Part shown: piece by piece, positions 51,241-60,682 of the stretch
Layout: every line of letters starts with the position of its first letter
Numbering within the stretch: the first letter of the stretch is position 1
Assembly: GCF_031457455.1 (NCBI RefSeq)
Contig: NZ_JAVDWU010000001.1
Span: forward strand, 744,001 to 808,000
Direction: 5' to 3'
Length of the DNA stretch: 64,000 bases
Origin: Hydrogenophaga palleronii_A
GTDB taxonomy: Bacteria > Pseudomonadota > Gammaproteobacteria > Burkholderiales > Burkholderiaceae_C
Program-made: the position numbers and the translations under genes
Notes under the pieces: model-generated
Database searches by the model: none
The model's input: only the letters and a program-made list of their open reading frames with translations
Told to the model about the DNA's origin: nothing

Positions 51241-52011
51241 ATGAGCGGACAGGTGCACTGCGAGATCCACGGCGTGCTGGCGCGGGTGCGCCTGTCCCAC
51301 AGAGGCAAGTTCAATGCCATGTCGCGCGCCATGTGGCGCTCTTTGCGCACTGTGTTCCTGGATCTCCAGCACCATCACGCACTGCGGTGCGTTGTTGTGA
51401 GCGGCGCCGATGGGCATTTTTGTGCCGGTGGCGACATTGCGGAATATCCTTCGTTCCGCTTTGACGAAGCGGCGTTGCGCACCTTCCACGAAGACGAGGT
51501 GTGGGGTGGCCTGTCAGCGATGCTGGACTGTGACCTGCCGGTCGTGGCGTGTATCGATGGCAACTGCATGGGCGCCGGCATGGAGATCGCCAGTGCTTGC
51601 GACATCCGCGTGGCCAGCACCTCGGCCCGCTTTGGTGCGCCCATCGCACGACTGGGGTTTCCCATGGCGCCGCGCGAAGCGGCCCTGGTGGCGCGTGCGG
51701 CCGGCGAACTCACCGCCCGTGAGATGCTGCTCGGTGCTGCTTTGCTGGATGCCGCCGAGATGAGGCAGCGAGGCTTTCTGAATCAGGTGGTACCTGCGGA
51801 AGAATTGGCGCAGGCGGTCGAACAACGGCTGGAAGGCATGACCCAGCTGGCGCCCCAGGCTGCCCGAATGAACAAACAAACCCTGCGTGCGTTGGCGCGC
51901 GGGGATGGCGCCTCAGGGGCCTCAATGGAGAGTTACCGGTATGCAAACAGCGCCGAACATCGGGAAGGCATAACCGCATTCATGGCCAAACGAACCCCGA
52001 AATTCGTTTGA
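51241..52011 (+). CDS. Enoyl-CoA hydratase/isomerase-family protein
   Basis: 256 residues from the ATG at 51241, five bases after the previous stop. Crotonase fold: VVSGADGHFCAGGDIAEYP and CIDGNCMGAGMEIASACDIR form the oxyanion hole. The acid residues of classic hydratases are not clearly placed (GAPIARLGFPMAPREAALVA). The superfamily also includes decarboxylases and hydrolases, so its step in malonate use is open. Confidence 0.85.
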   Translation: MSGQVHCEIHGVLARVRLSHRGKFNAMSRAMWRSLRTVFLDLQHHHALRCVVVSGADGHFCAGGDIAEYPSFRFDEAALRTFHEDEVWGGLSAMLDCDLPVVACIDGNCMGAGMEIASACDIRVASTSARFGAPIARLGFPMAPREAALVARAAGELTAREMLLGAALLDAAEMRQRGFLNQVVPAEELAQAVEQRLEGMTQLAPQAARMNKQTLRALARGDGASGASMESYRYANSAEHREGITAFMAKRTPKFV

Positions 52012-52045
52012 CACGCTTCACAACAACAACTGACCCAGCCATCTC

Positions 52046-53602
52046 ATGAGCAATCACAACCTGTTTGTCGCCTTGCGCAAGGCGTTCCCCGCAGACCTCG
52101 ACGCCACCGCTGTGGAAACGGTGGGTGGCTCCGCTTCGTCGCTCCATTACAGCTGGCGGGATCTTGACCAGGCCACGGCAATGATGGCCAACCTGCTGGC
52201 TTCACTGGATCTGCCCAAGGGCGCCCGGATTGCCGTGCAGGTGGAAAAGTCGGTGGAAGCCTTGATCCTGTATCTGGCCACGCTGCGCGCGGGGTATGTC
52301 TTCTTGCCGCTGAATACCGCCTACCGCAGTGCCGAGATCGAGTATTTCATCGGCAACGCGGAGCCTTCGGTGGTGGTGTGCAGTCCGGCCAACTTCGGCT
52401 GGGTGTCCAAGATCGCTTTCAACGCCGGAACGCGCCATGTCTTCACGCTGGACGATGAGCGCCATGGCAGCCTGCTGCAAAGGGCGAGTCATCACAGCAC
52501 AGACCACACGCCGGCCGTCTGTGCGGCCGATGACCTGGCCGTGATCATCTACACCAGCGGCACCACCGGACGCAGCAAGGGTGCCATGCTGACCCACGGC
52601 AACATCCTGAGCAATGCGCAAGTGCTTCGTGAGTACTGGTGCTGGCAGCCCGGCGATGTGCTGATCCACGCGCTGCCCATCTTCCATGTGCACGGCCTTT
52701 TTGTTGCCATTCACGGTGCCCTCATCAATGGCAGCCCGATGTTGTGGCTCAACAAATTTGACCCTGCCGAGGTGGTGGCCCTGTTGCCCAGGGCCACGGT
52801 GTTCATGGGCGTTCCCACGCTGTATGTGCGCATGCTGTCGGAGTCCGCCCTGACGCGCGCGCAAGCTGCGCACATGCGCTTGTTCGTTTCCGGTTCAGCG
52901 CCGCTGCTGATCGAAACCTTCAAGGCGTGGCAGGAGCGCACCGGTCACACCATCTTGGAGCGCTATGGCATGAGTGAAACGGTCATGTTGACGTCGAACC
53001 CGTGTGGGCCGGATGCCCGCTACGCAGGGCAAAGCGAGCGCCGCGGCGGCACCGTGGGTTTTCCCTTGCCGGGTGTGACGCTCAAGGTGGCTGGTGACGC
53101 AGGCCAGCCGCTACCCGCTGGCGAGATCGGCAGCATCCAGGTCAAGGGGCCCAATGTTTTCAAGGGCTACTGGCGCATGCCCGAGAAAACCGCAGAGGAA
53201 TTCACCGTGGACGGGTTCTTCAAAACCGGCGACGTGGGGCGTGTGGATGAACGGGGCTATGTGACCATCGTGGGGCGCAGCAAGGACCTGATCATCAGCG
53301 GTGGCTACAACGTGTACCCGGCGGAGATCGAGGCCTGCATCAATGACATGCCCGGCGTGGCCGAGAGCGCCGTGGTAGGGGTGCCGCATCCCGATTTTGG
53401 CGAGGTGGGCGTGGCGCTGGTGACCGCGAAGCCGGGGGCAGAGCTCGAGGGTGCTGCGATCGTTGCGTCGCTGAAAACCCAACTGGCCAATTTCAAGATT
53501 CCCAAACACTGCTGCGTGGTGCCGGAACTGCCGCGCAACACCATGGGCAAGGTACAGAAAAACGTTTTACGGGACAGTTGGGCGCACCTGTTCACGTCTT
53601 GA
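52046..53602 (+). CDS. matB: Malonyl-CoA synthetase
   Basis: 518 residues. AMP-forming ligase that activates malonate. P-loop IIYTSGTTGRSKGAMLTHGN, the MatB-like segment HALPIFHVHGLFVAIHGAL, ERYGMSETVMLTSNP and the C-terminal PRNTMGKVQKNVLRD with the catalytic Lys. Last gene of the malonate operon. Its 3' end overlaps the convergent MATE gene by 11 bases. Confidence 0.9.
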   Translation: MSNHNLFVALRKAFPADLDATAVETVGGSASSLHYSWRDLDQATAMMANLLASLDLPKGARIAVQVEKSVEALILYLATLRAGYVFLPLNTAYRSAEIEYFIGNAEPSVVVCSPANFGWVSKIAFNAGTRHVFTLDDERHGSLLQRASHHSTDHTPAVCAADDLAVIIYTSGTTGRSKGAMLTHGNILSNAQVLREYWCWQPGDVLIHALPIFHVHGLFVAIHGALINGSPMLWLNKFDPAEVVALLPRATVFMGVPTLYVRMLSESALTRAQAAHMRLFVSGSAPLLIETFKAWQERTGHTILERYGMSETVMLTSNPCGPDARYAGQSERRGGTVGFPLPGVTLKVAGDAGQPLPAGEIGSIQVKGPNVFKGYWRMPEKTAEEFTVDGFFKTGDVGRVDERGYVTIVGRSKDLIISGGYNVYPAEIEACINDMPGVAESAVVGVPHPDFGEVGVALVTAKPGAELEGAAIVASLKTQLANFKIPKHCCVVPELPRNTMGKVQKNVLRDSWAHLFTS

Positions 53603-54974
53603 GGGCGTCGTCGGTGGAGGCCTCTCGCTCGATCCGCTTGAGGACCTTGCGGCAGAGCAGGGCGCCTGCCAGCCCGAACATCACCACACCCAGCCCGTAG
53701 CCTGCCATCACGCCGCGCGCACCGAACCATTGCGCGCCAAGCCAGATGAACGGCACCACTCCCAGCGTGGCGCGCCCCCAGTTCAACGCGGTGGAATAGA
53801 AGGCAAAGCCCAGGTTGTTGAAGGCGGCATTGGCGACGAAGAGCGCGCCGTTGAACATAAAACTGCCAGCAACGAACACGCAGAAAAAGACAATCAGTTC
53901 ACGTGCCTCCCCGGCGGCGCCAAAGGCATCGGCGATCCAGCCGCTGGCCATGGCCAGCAGCACCCACACGACAGTTACATACACCAGCACCACCTTGAGA
54001 CTGTCGCGCACGGTCGCGCGCAGGCGGTCGTGGCGTCGGGCACCCAGGTTCTGACCCAGGATAGGACCTACCGAGCCGGAGAGGGCAAACAGCGCCACAA
54101 ACGCTACCGGAATCAGCCGCACGATCACCGCCCAGCCTGCCACTGCGCTGTCACCAAAATCGGCAATGGCGGCTGTGACGAAGGCGTTGCCCACAGGTGT
54201 GGCTACCTGCGTGAGCACGGCCGGCACGCCGATAGCGAGGAAGGGGCGCAAGGTGTTGTGCAAAACAGGCATGGCGGGCCACACGAGCAGCCGGTGCACC
54301 CTCAGCAGGGCGTGCAGGCCGATGCCCACCATCGCAAGGCGTGTCAATACCGTGGCCACCGCCGCGCCATCCAGGCCCCATCCCAAAGCAAAGATCAGGA
54401 TCGGGTCGAGTACCGCGCTGATGGCGCCGGCGCCCAGTGTCACGAACATGGCGCGTCGCGCATCACCCAATGAACGCAACAGGGCACCCAGGCACATACC
54501 CAATCCCAGCGGAATGGCCGAAGGCAAGACGATGCGCGTGAACCGCAGGGCGAGTTCGGCGGTTTCGCCGCTGGCGCCCAGCGCGCCGAGCAAGTACCTG
54601 AGGAAAGGGAAGGTGAGCACGACCGCTGCGGTCATGAACAAGGCCATCAGCAGCATGGACGCACCCGCCAGCTGCTGTGCGTGTGGCCGGTCGCCACGCC
54701 CCAGGGCGCGCGAGGTAAGGGCTGTGGCCGCGATGGACAGGCCAATGGCAAGGGATGTCAGGAAGAACAGCAGTGTGCCCGCATAACCCACAGCAGCAGC
54801 CAGTTCCTTCTGCCCCAGCAGTGAGATGTAGAAGAGGTTCAGCACGTCCACGAAAAAGACCGCCGCCAGCCCGATCGAGCCGGTGGCGGTCATCGTAATG
54901 ACGTGTCCGAGTGTGGAGCCGGTGACGAACTTGCCGCTGGTCACAGGATGGGGTGGGGAGGATGCAGAGGTCAT
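53592..54974 (-). CDS. MATE-family efflux transporter
   Basis: 460 residues with about 12 membrane helices in two homologous halves. GSIGLAAVFFVDVLNLFYIS and GMCLGALLRSLGDARRAMFV in the first half and GSVGPILGQNLGARRHDRLR in the second match MatE Pfam signatures. A Na+ or H+ antiporter exporting cationic drugs or metabolites; substrate unknown. Single gene, convergent with matB. The 83 bases to the uspA stop hold only a weak hairpin. Confidence 0.9.
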   Translation of the reverse strand: MTSASSPPHPVTSGKFVTGSTLGHVITMTATGSIGLAAVFFVDVLNLFYISLLGQKELAAAVGYAGTLLFFLTSLAIGLSIAATALTSRALGRGDRPHAQQLAGASMLLMALFMTAAVVLTFPFLRYLLGALGASGETAELALRFTRIVLPSAIPLGLGMCLGALLRSLGDARRAMFVTLGAGAISAVLDPILIFALGWGLDGAAVATVLTRLAMVGIGLHALLRVHRLLVWPAMPVLHNTLRPFLAIGVPAVLTQVATPVGNAFVTAAIADFGDSAVAGWAVIVRLIPVAFVALFALSGSVGPILGQNLGARRHDRLRATVRDSLKVVLVYVTVVWVLLAMASGWIADAFGAAGEARELIVFFCVFVAGSFMFNGALFVANAAFNNLGFAFYSTALNWGRATLGVVPFIWLGAQWFGARGVMAGYGLGVVMFGLAGALLCRKVLKRIEREASTDDALKT

Positions 54975-55057
54975 GCGGGCGTGGGTGGCCCGCGCACTCT
55001 ACTCCTCACCGGATCGCCGGGTGCGACCCCCGGTTTTTTTGGAGGGAAGCCCGTGCT

Positions 55058-55501
55058 TCAGCGCAACACGAGCACCGGTGTATGGGAGTGCGTCAGTACC
55101 TGCTGCGTTTCACTGCCCAGCAGCAGCCGTTTCAAGCCACGGCGCCCGTGAGACGCCATGACAATGAGGTCGCATTTGTTGCGCTTGGCCGTGGCGATGA
55201 TGGCCTCGGCAATCAGATCGGACTTCACGGTGACGGGCTTGACCTTCACCTCGCGCAGCTGGCCCGCGGACTTCACGGCGTTCACCGCCACCATGGCTTC
55301 CTCCTGCCATTGTTTCTCCACGCGCGCCACTTCTGCCGCTGCCAGCGCAACACCCCCTTCAAAGTAGGTCTGTGGGTAGCGGGGCACCACTTTCAATGCC
55401 ACCACGTCTGCACCGGTGAGGTCCGCCAGATTGAGGGTGTGCTCCACTGCGCGTTGCGACAGCTTGGAGCCGTCGGTCGCGACCAGAATGCGTTTGTACA
55501 T
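55058..55501 (-). CDS. Universal stress protein UspA family
   Basis: 147 residues from the ATG at 55501 with AAGGAGATA upstream. UspA fold: MYKRILVATDGSKLSQRAVE at the N-terminus and the ATP-binding motif VMASHGRRGLKRLLLGSETQ near the C-terminus, with G-2x-G-9x-G(S) spacing. A soluble stress protein. A perfect FNR/Anr-type box at 55722-55735 lies in the gap to ccoI, so low-oxygen induction is likely, as for usp genes in related bacteria. Confidence 0.92.
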   Translation of the reverse strand: MYKRILVATDGSKLSQRAVEHTLNLADLTGADVVALKVVPRYPQTYFEGGVALAAAEVARVEKQWQEEAMVAVNAVKSAGQLREVKVKPVTVKSDLIAEAIIATAKRNKCDLIVMASHGRRGLKRLLLGSETQQVLTHSHTPVLVLR

Positions 55502-55721
55502 AGGTATCTCCTTGATAGCGTTGAAAGTGAACTTGCACGTTCCGCACCCCGTGCTTCGGACGTGCGACGCATTCTTTCTGAAATGGCCAAGCAAGCTCTG
55601 CGTGACGATTCTCTGGCCTGTGTCGTGCCTGGTCAACGAACACGCTTGCCATGCAGCGAACGCCTGTGGTCCACTGCTTCTGTGACACTGCACGAGACTA
55701 ACAAGGATCAACCGATCGGGG

Positions 55722-55735
55722 TTGACCTAGGTCAA
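55722..55735. promoter_or_regulatory. FNR/Anr-type box between uspA and ccoI
   Basis: TTGACCTAGGTCAA, a perfect palindrome fitting TTGAY-N4-RTCAA. For ccoI, a site centred at -41.5 predicts a start near 55770 with TACGCT (55758-55763) as -10. In the other direction it could drive uspA. The 355-base gap 55502-55856 otherwise holds only promoter sequence. Confidence 0.8.
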
Positions 55736-55856
55736 CCGAGAGGAGCGACCATTGAATTACGCTCGGGGCATGAACCAGGCCGCCACCTTGCCCCCGGTGG
55801 GGCCTTCGAAACCTGCCGTATCGCCCACGCTCCAGCCGGCGGGTGGTGAAGAGCGC

Positions 55857-58190
55857 ATGACCAAAAGCGCGGGTTGGCTGGGCGAACACCAGGGCCCTCT
55901 CACGGTGACCGACGATTTTTCGGTGTTGGACGACCCGGTCGAACAGAGGGAATTCACCGAGTTCACTGAAGAGGATGGGCAGGCCAGGGCCCATTCGGTG
56001 CTCATGGTGCAGGGCATGTATTGCGCAGCGTGCGCGGACACGGTCGAATCGGTGCTGCAGGATGTGCCAGGCGTGGAGCGTGCCCATGTGCATGCCGCCA
56101 CCCGCCGCCTCAGCTTGCAGTGGGATCCCGCTGTCACGCAGATGTCGACCCTGGCCCAATACGTAGGCAAAGTAGGGTACCGGTTGTTGCCACTGCAACA
56201 GGCCCTGTCCATCAGCGAGCGGCTGGCCGAAACCCGTCAGGCGCTCTGGCGCTTGTTCGTGGCGGGCTTTTGCATGATGCAGGTCATGATGTACGCGTGG
56301 CCTGCGTACGTGACAGAACCGGGCGACATACCTGCAGACATCGTGCAACTGCTGCGCTGGGCGAGCTGGGTATTGACTCTGCCGGTCATTTTCTTTGCAA
56401 GCGGACCCTTCTTTCAGAGCGCGTGGCGCGACCTCAAACTGGGGCGCGTGGGCATGGACACGCCCGTGTCCGTCGGCATTCTCGTGACATTCCTGGTGAG
56501 TTCGGCCGCGACTTTTGATCCCACGGGACCCTGGGGGCAGGAAGTATGGTTTGACTCGCTGACGATGTTCGTGTTCTTCCTGCTGGGTGGACGCTACCTG
56601 GAACACAAGGCACGAGACCGCACGGCTGGCGCACTTGACAGCCTGATGAACCGGTTGCCAGAGGTGTGCGAGCGGCAGCGTGCCGATGGCACTTTCGAGT
56701 CGGTCTCGGTGCGCAGGCTGGAGCTGGGCACCGTCGTTCGCGTCCAGGCAGGGCAGGCCTTTCCGGGCGATGGCGAATTGCTGAGCGCCTCCGCGACCGT
56801 GGACGAGGCCTTGCTGACGGGTGAATCGCATCCGGTGACCCGTTCCACGGGTGAGGGCGTGGTCGCCGGCAGCTTCAATCTGGGCGGGCCGGCGCTGGTG
56901 CGGGTCGACAAACTGGGGCGCGATACCCGGTTCGCACAAATCGTGAATTTGATGGAGCAGGCCTCGACCGAGAAGCCCCGGCTGGCAATTCTGGCTGACC
57001 GGATCGCCACGCCCTTCCTGCTGCTGGTCATATTGGCGGCATTCTTTGCTGGCTGGTACTGGTGGCAGATCGATCACACCAAGGCGCTGGCCGTGGCTGT
57101 GGCCGTCTTGATCGTGACCTGCCCCTGTGCGCTTGCCCTGGCCACCCCGGCGGCCATGCTCGCTTCGGCTGGCTCATTGGCGCGACGCGGCATTCTGGTG
57201 CGTCGGCTGCAAGCATTCGAATCGCTGGCGGGGATCAACACCGTGCTGTTTGACAAGACCGGCACGCTCACCCACGACCGGCTGGTGCTGCAGGACGTGC
57301 GCACCCGCGCTGGCACCTCTCGGGAACAAGCGCTGCAACTCGCGGCGGGGCTTGCTGAGTCGTCCCTGCACCCGGTGTCTCGTGCGCTCGCCCTGGCCGC
57401 AAAGTCCGAATGCGGTTCCAATGCGATCCGACCGATCTGGGCCACCATCTCTGAAACTGCCGGCCAAGGGATGCAAGGCATCACCGACGATGGCCTCGAA
57501 GTTCGCCTGGGCTCATCCGCGTTCTGTGGTGTGCAAACAGAGCCGATCAGCGATCCGGACAGTCCGCGGGCGCACCTCAGCGACCGAGCGGGATGGGTGG
57601 CCACGTTCGAGTTGCAGGAAGGGCTGCGTGCAGATGCGCGCTCAGCCGTTCAGGCCCTGCGCGACATGGGCATCGGCACCTGGTTGCTTTCAGGCGACAA
57701 AGAAGGCGCGGCCCGTCTGGTGGGACAGGCGATCGGGGTGGACCGTGTGATCGCCGGTGCGACGCCAGAGCGCAAACTGGCCGAGGTCATCGAATTGCAG
57801 GCCAAGGGTGTGCGAATCGCCATGGTGGGCGATGGCCTCAACGATGGTCCTGTCCTGGCCAGGGCAGACACGTCGTTTGCACTGGGACATGCAGCCCCGC
57901 TGGCGCAGGCACAGTCCGACTACGTGATTCAGGGCGGGCAGGTGATGGATGTGGTGCGCACCCTCCAGCAGGCCCGGGCGACCATGCGCACCGTGCGCCA
58001 GAACCTGATCTGGGCCGGGGTCTACAACGCAGTCTCGGTGCCCATGGCCCTGGTTGGCTGGATGCCTCCCTGGCTGGCGGGACTGGGTATGGCCGCGAGT
58101 TCGCTCCTGGTGATCGGTAACGCCATGCGACTGGCGCGACGCACCGGCCCGGACAGTCCATTCAACCTGGACTCCCCAGAGGCCGCGTAG
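55857..58190 (+). CDS. ccoI: Copper-exporting P-type ATPase for cbb3 oxidase assembly (CcoI/FixI-type)
   Basis: 777 residues from the ATG at 55857. An N-terminal heavy-metal domain has GMYCAACADTVESVL; P1B-type ATPase signatures follow: TGES, the ion-binding CPC in IVTCPCALALATPA, the phosphorylated Asp in DKTGTLTHD, the HP pair in SSLHPVSRAL, and GDGLNDGPVLARAD. It exports Cu to the periplasm for the CuB site of CcoN. In-frame starts at 55752 (TTG) and 55770 lie within or at the expected promoter, so I prefer 55857. ccoS follows. Confidence 0.9.
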   Translation: MTKSAGWLGEHQGPLTVTDDFSVLDDPVEQREFTEFTEEDGQARAHSVLMVQGMYCAACADTVESVLQDVPGVERAHVHAATRRLSLQWDPAVTQMSTLAQYVGKVGYRLLPLQQALSISERLAETRQALWRLFVAGFCMMQVMMYAWPAYVTEPGDIPADIVQLLRWASWVLTLPVIFFASGPFFQSAWRDLKLGRVGMDTPVSVGILVTFLVSSAATFDPTGPWGQEVWFDSLTMFVFFLLGGRYLEHKARDRTAGALDSLMNRLPEVCERQRADGTFESVSVRRLELGTVVRVQAGQAFPGDGELLSASATVDEALLTGESHPVTRSTGEGVVAGSFNLGGPALVRVDKLGRDTRFAQIVNLMEQASTEKPRLAILADRIATPFLLLVILAAFFAGWYWWQIDHTKALAVAVAVLIVTCPCALALATPAAMLASAGSLARRGILVRRLQAFESLAGINTVLFDKTGTLTHDRLVLQDVRTRAGTSREQALQLAAGLAESSLHPVSRALALAAKSECGSNAIRPIWATISETAGQGMQGITDDGLEVRLGSSAFCGVQTEPISDPDSPRAHLSDRAGWVATFELQEGLRADARSAVQALRDMGIGTWLLSGDKEGAARLVGQAIGVDRVIAGATPERKLAEVIELQAKGVRIAMVGDGLNDGPVLARADTSFALGHAAPLAQAQSDYVIQGGQVMDVVRTLQQARATMRTVRQNLIWAGVYNAVSVPMALVGWMPPWLAGLGMAASSLLVIGNAMRLARRTGPDSPFNLDSPEAA

Positions 58191-58219
58191 CTCTTCATCT
58201 CTTTAACAAAGGGTTCAAC

Positions 58220-58357
58220 ATGGACATCCTGTATTTGCTTGTGCCGATTTCCGTGCTGCTTGTCTTTGTGATCATCGGCATCTTCTGGTGGGCACTGCAA
58301 GGCGGGCAGTTCGACAACATCGAACGCGAGGGAGAGCGCATTCTGGGGGGCGATTGA
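58220..58357 (+). CDS. ccoS: cbb3 oxidase assembly protein CcoS
   Basis: 45 residues, beginning MDILYLLVPISVLLVFVIIG, a single membrane helix, followed by FWWALQGGQFDNIEREGERI, the conserved CcoS tail. Needed for cofactor insertion in cbb3 oxidase. It lies 29 bases after ccoI. Its stop TGA lies inside the FNR-type box that drives ccoN. Confidence 0.92.
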   Translation: MDILYLLVPISVLLVFVIIGIFWWALQGGQFDNIEREGERILGGD

Positions 58358-58367
58358 CGTAAGTCAA
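58354..58367. promoter_or_regulatory. FNR/Anr-type box upstream of ccoNOQP
   Basis: TTGACGTAAGTCAA fits TTGAY-N4-RTCAA with perfect 5-bp arms. Centred at -41.5 it predicts a start near 58402, ten bases before the ccoN ribosome site. The box overlaps the ccoS stop codon. Confidence 0.85.
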
Positions 58368-58426
58368 GGCGGCCCATGGGGTCCGTGAGGACACTTGGCA
58401 AAGTGACACTAAAGAGGAGTTCCCTG

Positions 58427-59872
58427 ATGTCCGTGACAACAAAGACAGGCCAATCGGCGGTCTACAACGACAGTGTGGTTCGGTGGTTCGCCATTTCGTC
58501 CGTGATCTACGGCGTGGTGGGCATGCTGGTGGGGGTGATCATCGCGGCCCAGTTGACCTGGCCCGAGCTCAACATGGGCATCGAATGGTTGACCTATGGC
58601 CGGCTGCGACCACTTCATACCAATGCGGTGATTTTTGCTTTTGGTGGCAGCGTGCTGTTTGCCACCAGCTACTACGTGGTTCAGCGAACCTGCCACACCC
58701 GGCTGATCTCCGACAAGTTGGCCTGGTTTACTTTCTGGGGCTACAACCTGGTGCTCATACTGGCGGTGATCACGCTGCCCCTGGGCATCACCAGCAGCAA
58801 GGAATACGCAGAGCTGGAATGGCCCATTGACCTCTTGCTCACCGTGGTGTGGGTCGCCTACGCCATCGTGTTCTTCGGCACGGTGGGCATCCGAAAGGTG
58901 CGCCACATCTATGTGGCCAACTGGTTCTTCGGTGCCTATATCATTGCCGTGGCGCTGCTGCACATCGTCAACAGTGCAGCCATTCCGGTCAGCCTGACCA
59001 AGTCCTACTCGGCCTATGCGGGCGTGCAGGACGCCATGGTGCAATGGTGGTACGGCCACAACGCTGTGGGCTTCTTCCTCACGGCAGCCTTCCTGGGCAT
59101 GATGTACTACTTCATCCCCAAGCAGGCCGAGCGCCCGGTTTACTCCTACCGCCTGTCCATCGTCCACTTCTGGGCGCTGATCTTCACCTACATGTGGGCA
59201 GGTCCTCACCACCTGCACTACACCGCGCTGCCAGACTGGACGCAATCGGTCGGTATGGTGTTCTCACTGATCCTGCTGGCACCCAGCTGGGGCGGCATGA
59301 TCAACGGCATCATGACCCTGTCGGGTGCCTGGCACAAACTGCGCGACGACCCCATCCTGCGCTTCCTGATCGTGTCGCTGTCGTTCTACGGCATGTCCAC
59401 GTTCGAGGGTCCGATGATGTCGATCAAGACCGTCAACGCCCTGTCGCACTACACCGACTGGACCGTCGGCCACGTGCATTCCGGTGCCCTGGGCTGGGTG
59501 GGTCTGGTCTCCATGGGCTCGCTGTACTACCTGATTCCCCGCCTGTTCGGTCAGAAAAAGATGTACTCGGTGCCCGCCATTGAACTGCACTTCTGGATCG
59601 CCACCATCGGCATCGTGCTGTACATCGCGGCCATGTGGATCGCCGGCGTGATGCAGGGTCTCATGTGGCGTTCGGTGAACCCCGACGGCAGCCTGACCTA
59701 CACCTTCGTCGAGTCGGTGAAAGCCACCTTCCCGTTCTACGTGATCCGTCTGCTGGGTGGCGTGCTCTACCTGAGCGGCATGGTAGTCATGCTCTGGAAC
59801 GTGATCATGACCGCGCGTCAAGGTCGCATCGTTGATGTGCCTGTGGCCAACGTCAACCCCGCACACGCCTGA
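58427..59872 (+). CDS. ccoN: cbb3-type cytochrome c oxidase subunit I
   Basis: 481 residues from the ATG at 58427, with AGAGGAG upstream. Catalytic haem-copper subunit, about 12 helices. Candidate haem and CuB histidines are in RLRPLHTNAVIFAFGG, WWYGHNAVGFFLTA, MWAGPHHLHYTALP and GHVHSGALGWVG. It reduces oxygen to water with high affinity at the inner membrane. First gene of ccoNOQP. Confidence 0.96.
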   Translation: MSVTTKTGQSAVYNDSVVRWFAISSVIYGVVGMLVGVIIAAQLTWPELNMGIEWLTYGRLRPLHTNAVIFAFGGSVLFATSYYVVQRTCHTRLISDKLAWFTFWGYNLVLILAVITLPLGITSSKEYAELEWPIDLLLTVVWVAYAIVFFGTVGIRKVRHIYVANWFFGAYIIAVALLHIVNSAAIPVSLTKSYSAYAGVQDAMVQWWYGHNAVGFFLTAAFLGMMYYFIPKQAERPVYSYRLSIVHFWALIFTYMWAGPHHLHYTALPDWTQSVGMVFSLILLAPSWGGMINGIMTLSGAWHKLRDDPILRFLIVSLSFYGMSTFEGPMMSIKTVNALSHYTDWTVGHVHSGALGWVGLVSMGSLYYLIPRLFGQKKMYSVPAIELHFWIATIGIVLYIAAMWIAGVMQGLMWRSVNPDGSLTYTFVESVKATFPFYVIRLLGGVLYLSGMVVMLWNVIMTARQGRIVDVPVANVNPAHA

Positions 59873-59883
59873 GGAGCAACAAC

Positions 59884-60504
59884 ATGGCCAACAATCAAAA
59901 ACTCACAGGTCACGCCCGCATCGAGACCAACAACTTTCTGATGATCGTGCTGATCACCCTGGTGGTCGCCGTCGGCGGGTTGGTGGAAATCGTTCCGCTG
60001 TTCTTCCAGAAATCGACCACCCAGCCCATTGAAGGTCTCAAGCCCTACACGGCGCTGCAGATCGCCGGGCGCGACATCTATGTGAAGGAGGGTTGCTACA
60101 ACTGCCATTCGCAGATGATCCGGCCGTTCCAGGCAGAGACTCTCCGGTATGGGCCTTATTCGGTGGCGGGTGAATTCGTCTACGACCGTCCCTTCCAGTG
60201 GGGTTCCAAGCGCACGGGTCCCGACTTGCACCGTGTGGGTGGCCGTTACAGCGACGAATGGCACCGCATTCACCTGAACAATCCGCGCGATCTGGTGCCG
60301 GAATCGAACATGCCCGCCTATCCCTGGCTGGAAAAGAAGCTGGTGGACGAGAACGGCCTGCCCAAGCGGATGGAAGTGCTGCGAATGCTGGGTGCACCGT
60401 ACACCGATGAAGAAATCGCGGCGTCCGTCGAAGACGTGAAGGGCAAGACTGAGCTGGAAGCCCTGATCGCCTACCTGCAGGTGCTTGGCACCGCACGCAA
60501 GTAA
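59884..60504 (+). CDS. ccoO: cbb3-type cytochrome c oxidase subunit II
   Basis: 206 residues. One N-terminal membrane anchor (NFLMIVLITLVVAVGGLVEI) and a periplasmic monohaem cytochrome c domain with CYNCH in YVKEGCYNCHSQMIRPF. SNMPAYPWLEKK supplies the axial Met. It passes electrons from CcoP to CcoN. Starts 11 bases after ccoN. Confidence 0.96.
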   Translation: MANNQKLTGHARIETNNFLMIVLITLVVAVGGLVEIVPLFFQKSTTQPIEGLKPYTALQIAGRDIYVKEGCYNCHSQMIRPFQAETLRYGPYSVAGEFVYDRPFQWGSKRTGPDLHRVGGRYSDEWHRIHLNNPRDLVPESNMPAYPWLEKKLVDENGLPKRMEVLRMLGAPYTDEEIAASVEDVKGKTELEALIAYLQVLGTARK

Positions 60505-60518
60505 ACAAGGAGATCGAC

Positions 60519-60656
60519 GTGGAAATCAACGATCTGCGCAGCATCGTCACCGTCGTCAGCCTCTTCACGTTTGTAGGCATCGTGATCTGGGCTTGGTCCA
60601 AGCGGAACAAGGCTGATTTCGACGAAGCGGCCCGTTTGCCGTTCACCGAAGACTGA
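60519..60656 (+). CDS. ccoQ: cbb3-type cytochrome c oxidase subunit CcoQ
   Basis: 45 residues with a GTG start at 60519, preceded by AAGGAGA. One membrane helix (IVTVVSLFTFVGIVIWAW) followed by a charged tail (SKRNKADFDEAARLPF), as in CcoQ, which stabilises the oxidase complex. It lies between ccoO and ccoP with short gaps. Confidence 0.93.
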   Translation: MEINDLRSIVTVVSLFTFVGIVIWAWSKRNKADFDEAARLPFTED

Positions 60657-60682
60657 ACCACGGCATCAACAAGAGAAACATC

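Noticed and set aside
55013..55042. CCGGG..CCCGG hairpin followed by seven T on the plus strand
   Set aside because: No plus-strand gene ends here, the stem is only five pairs, and the flanking genes run on the minus strand where there is no T run.
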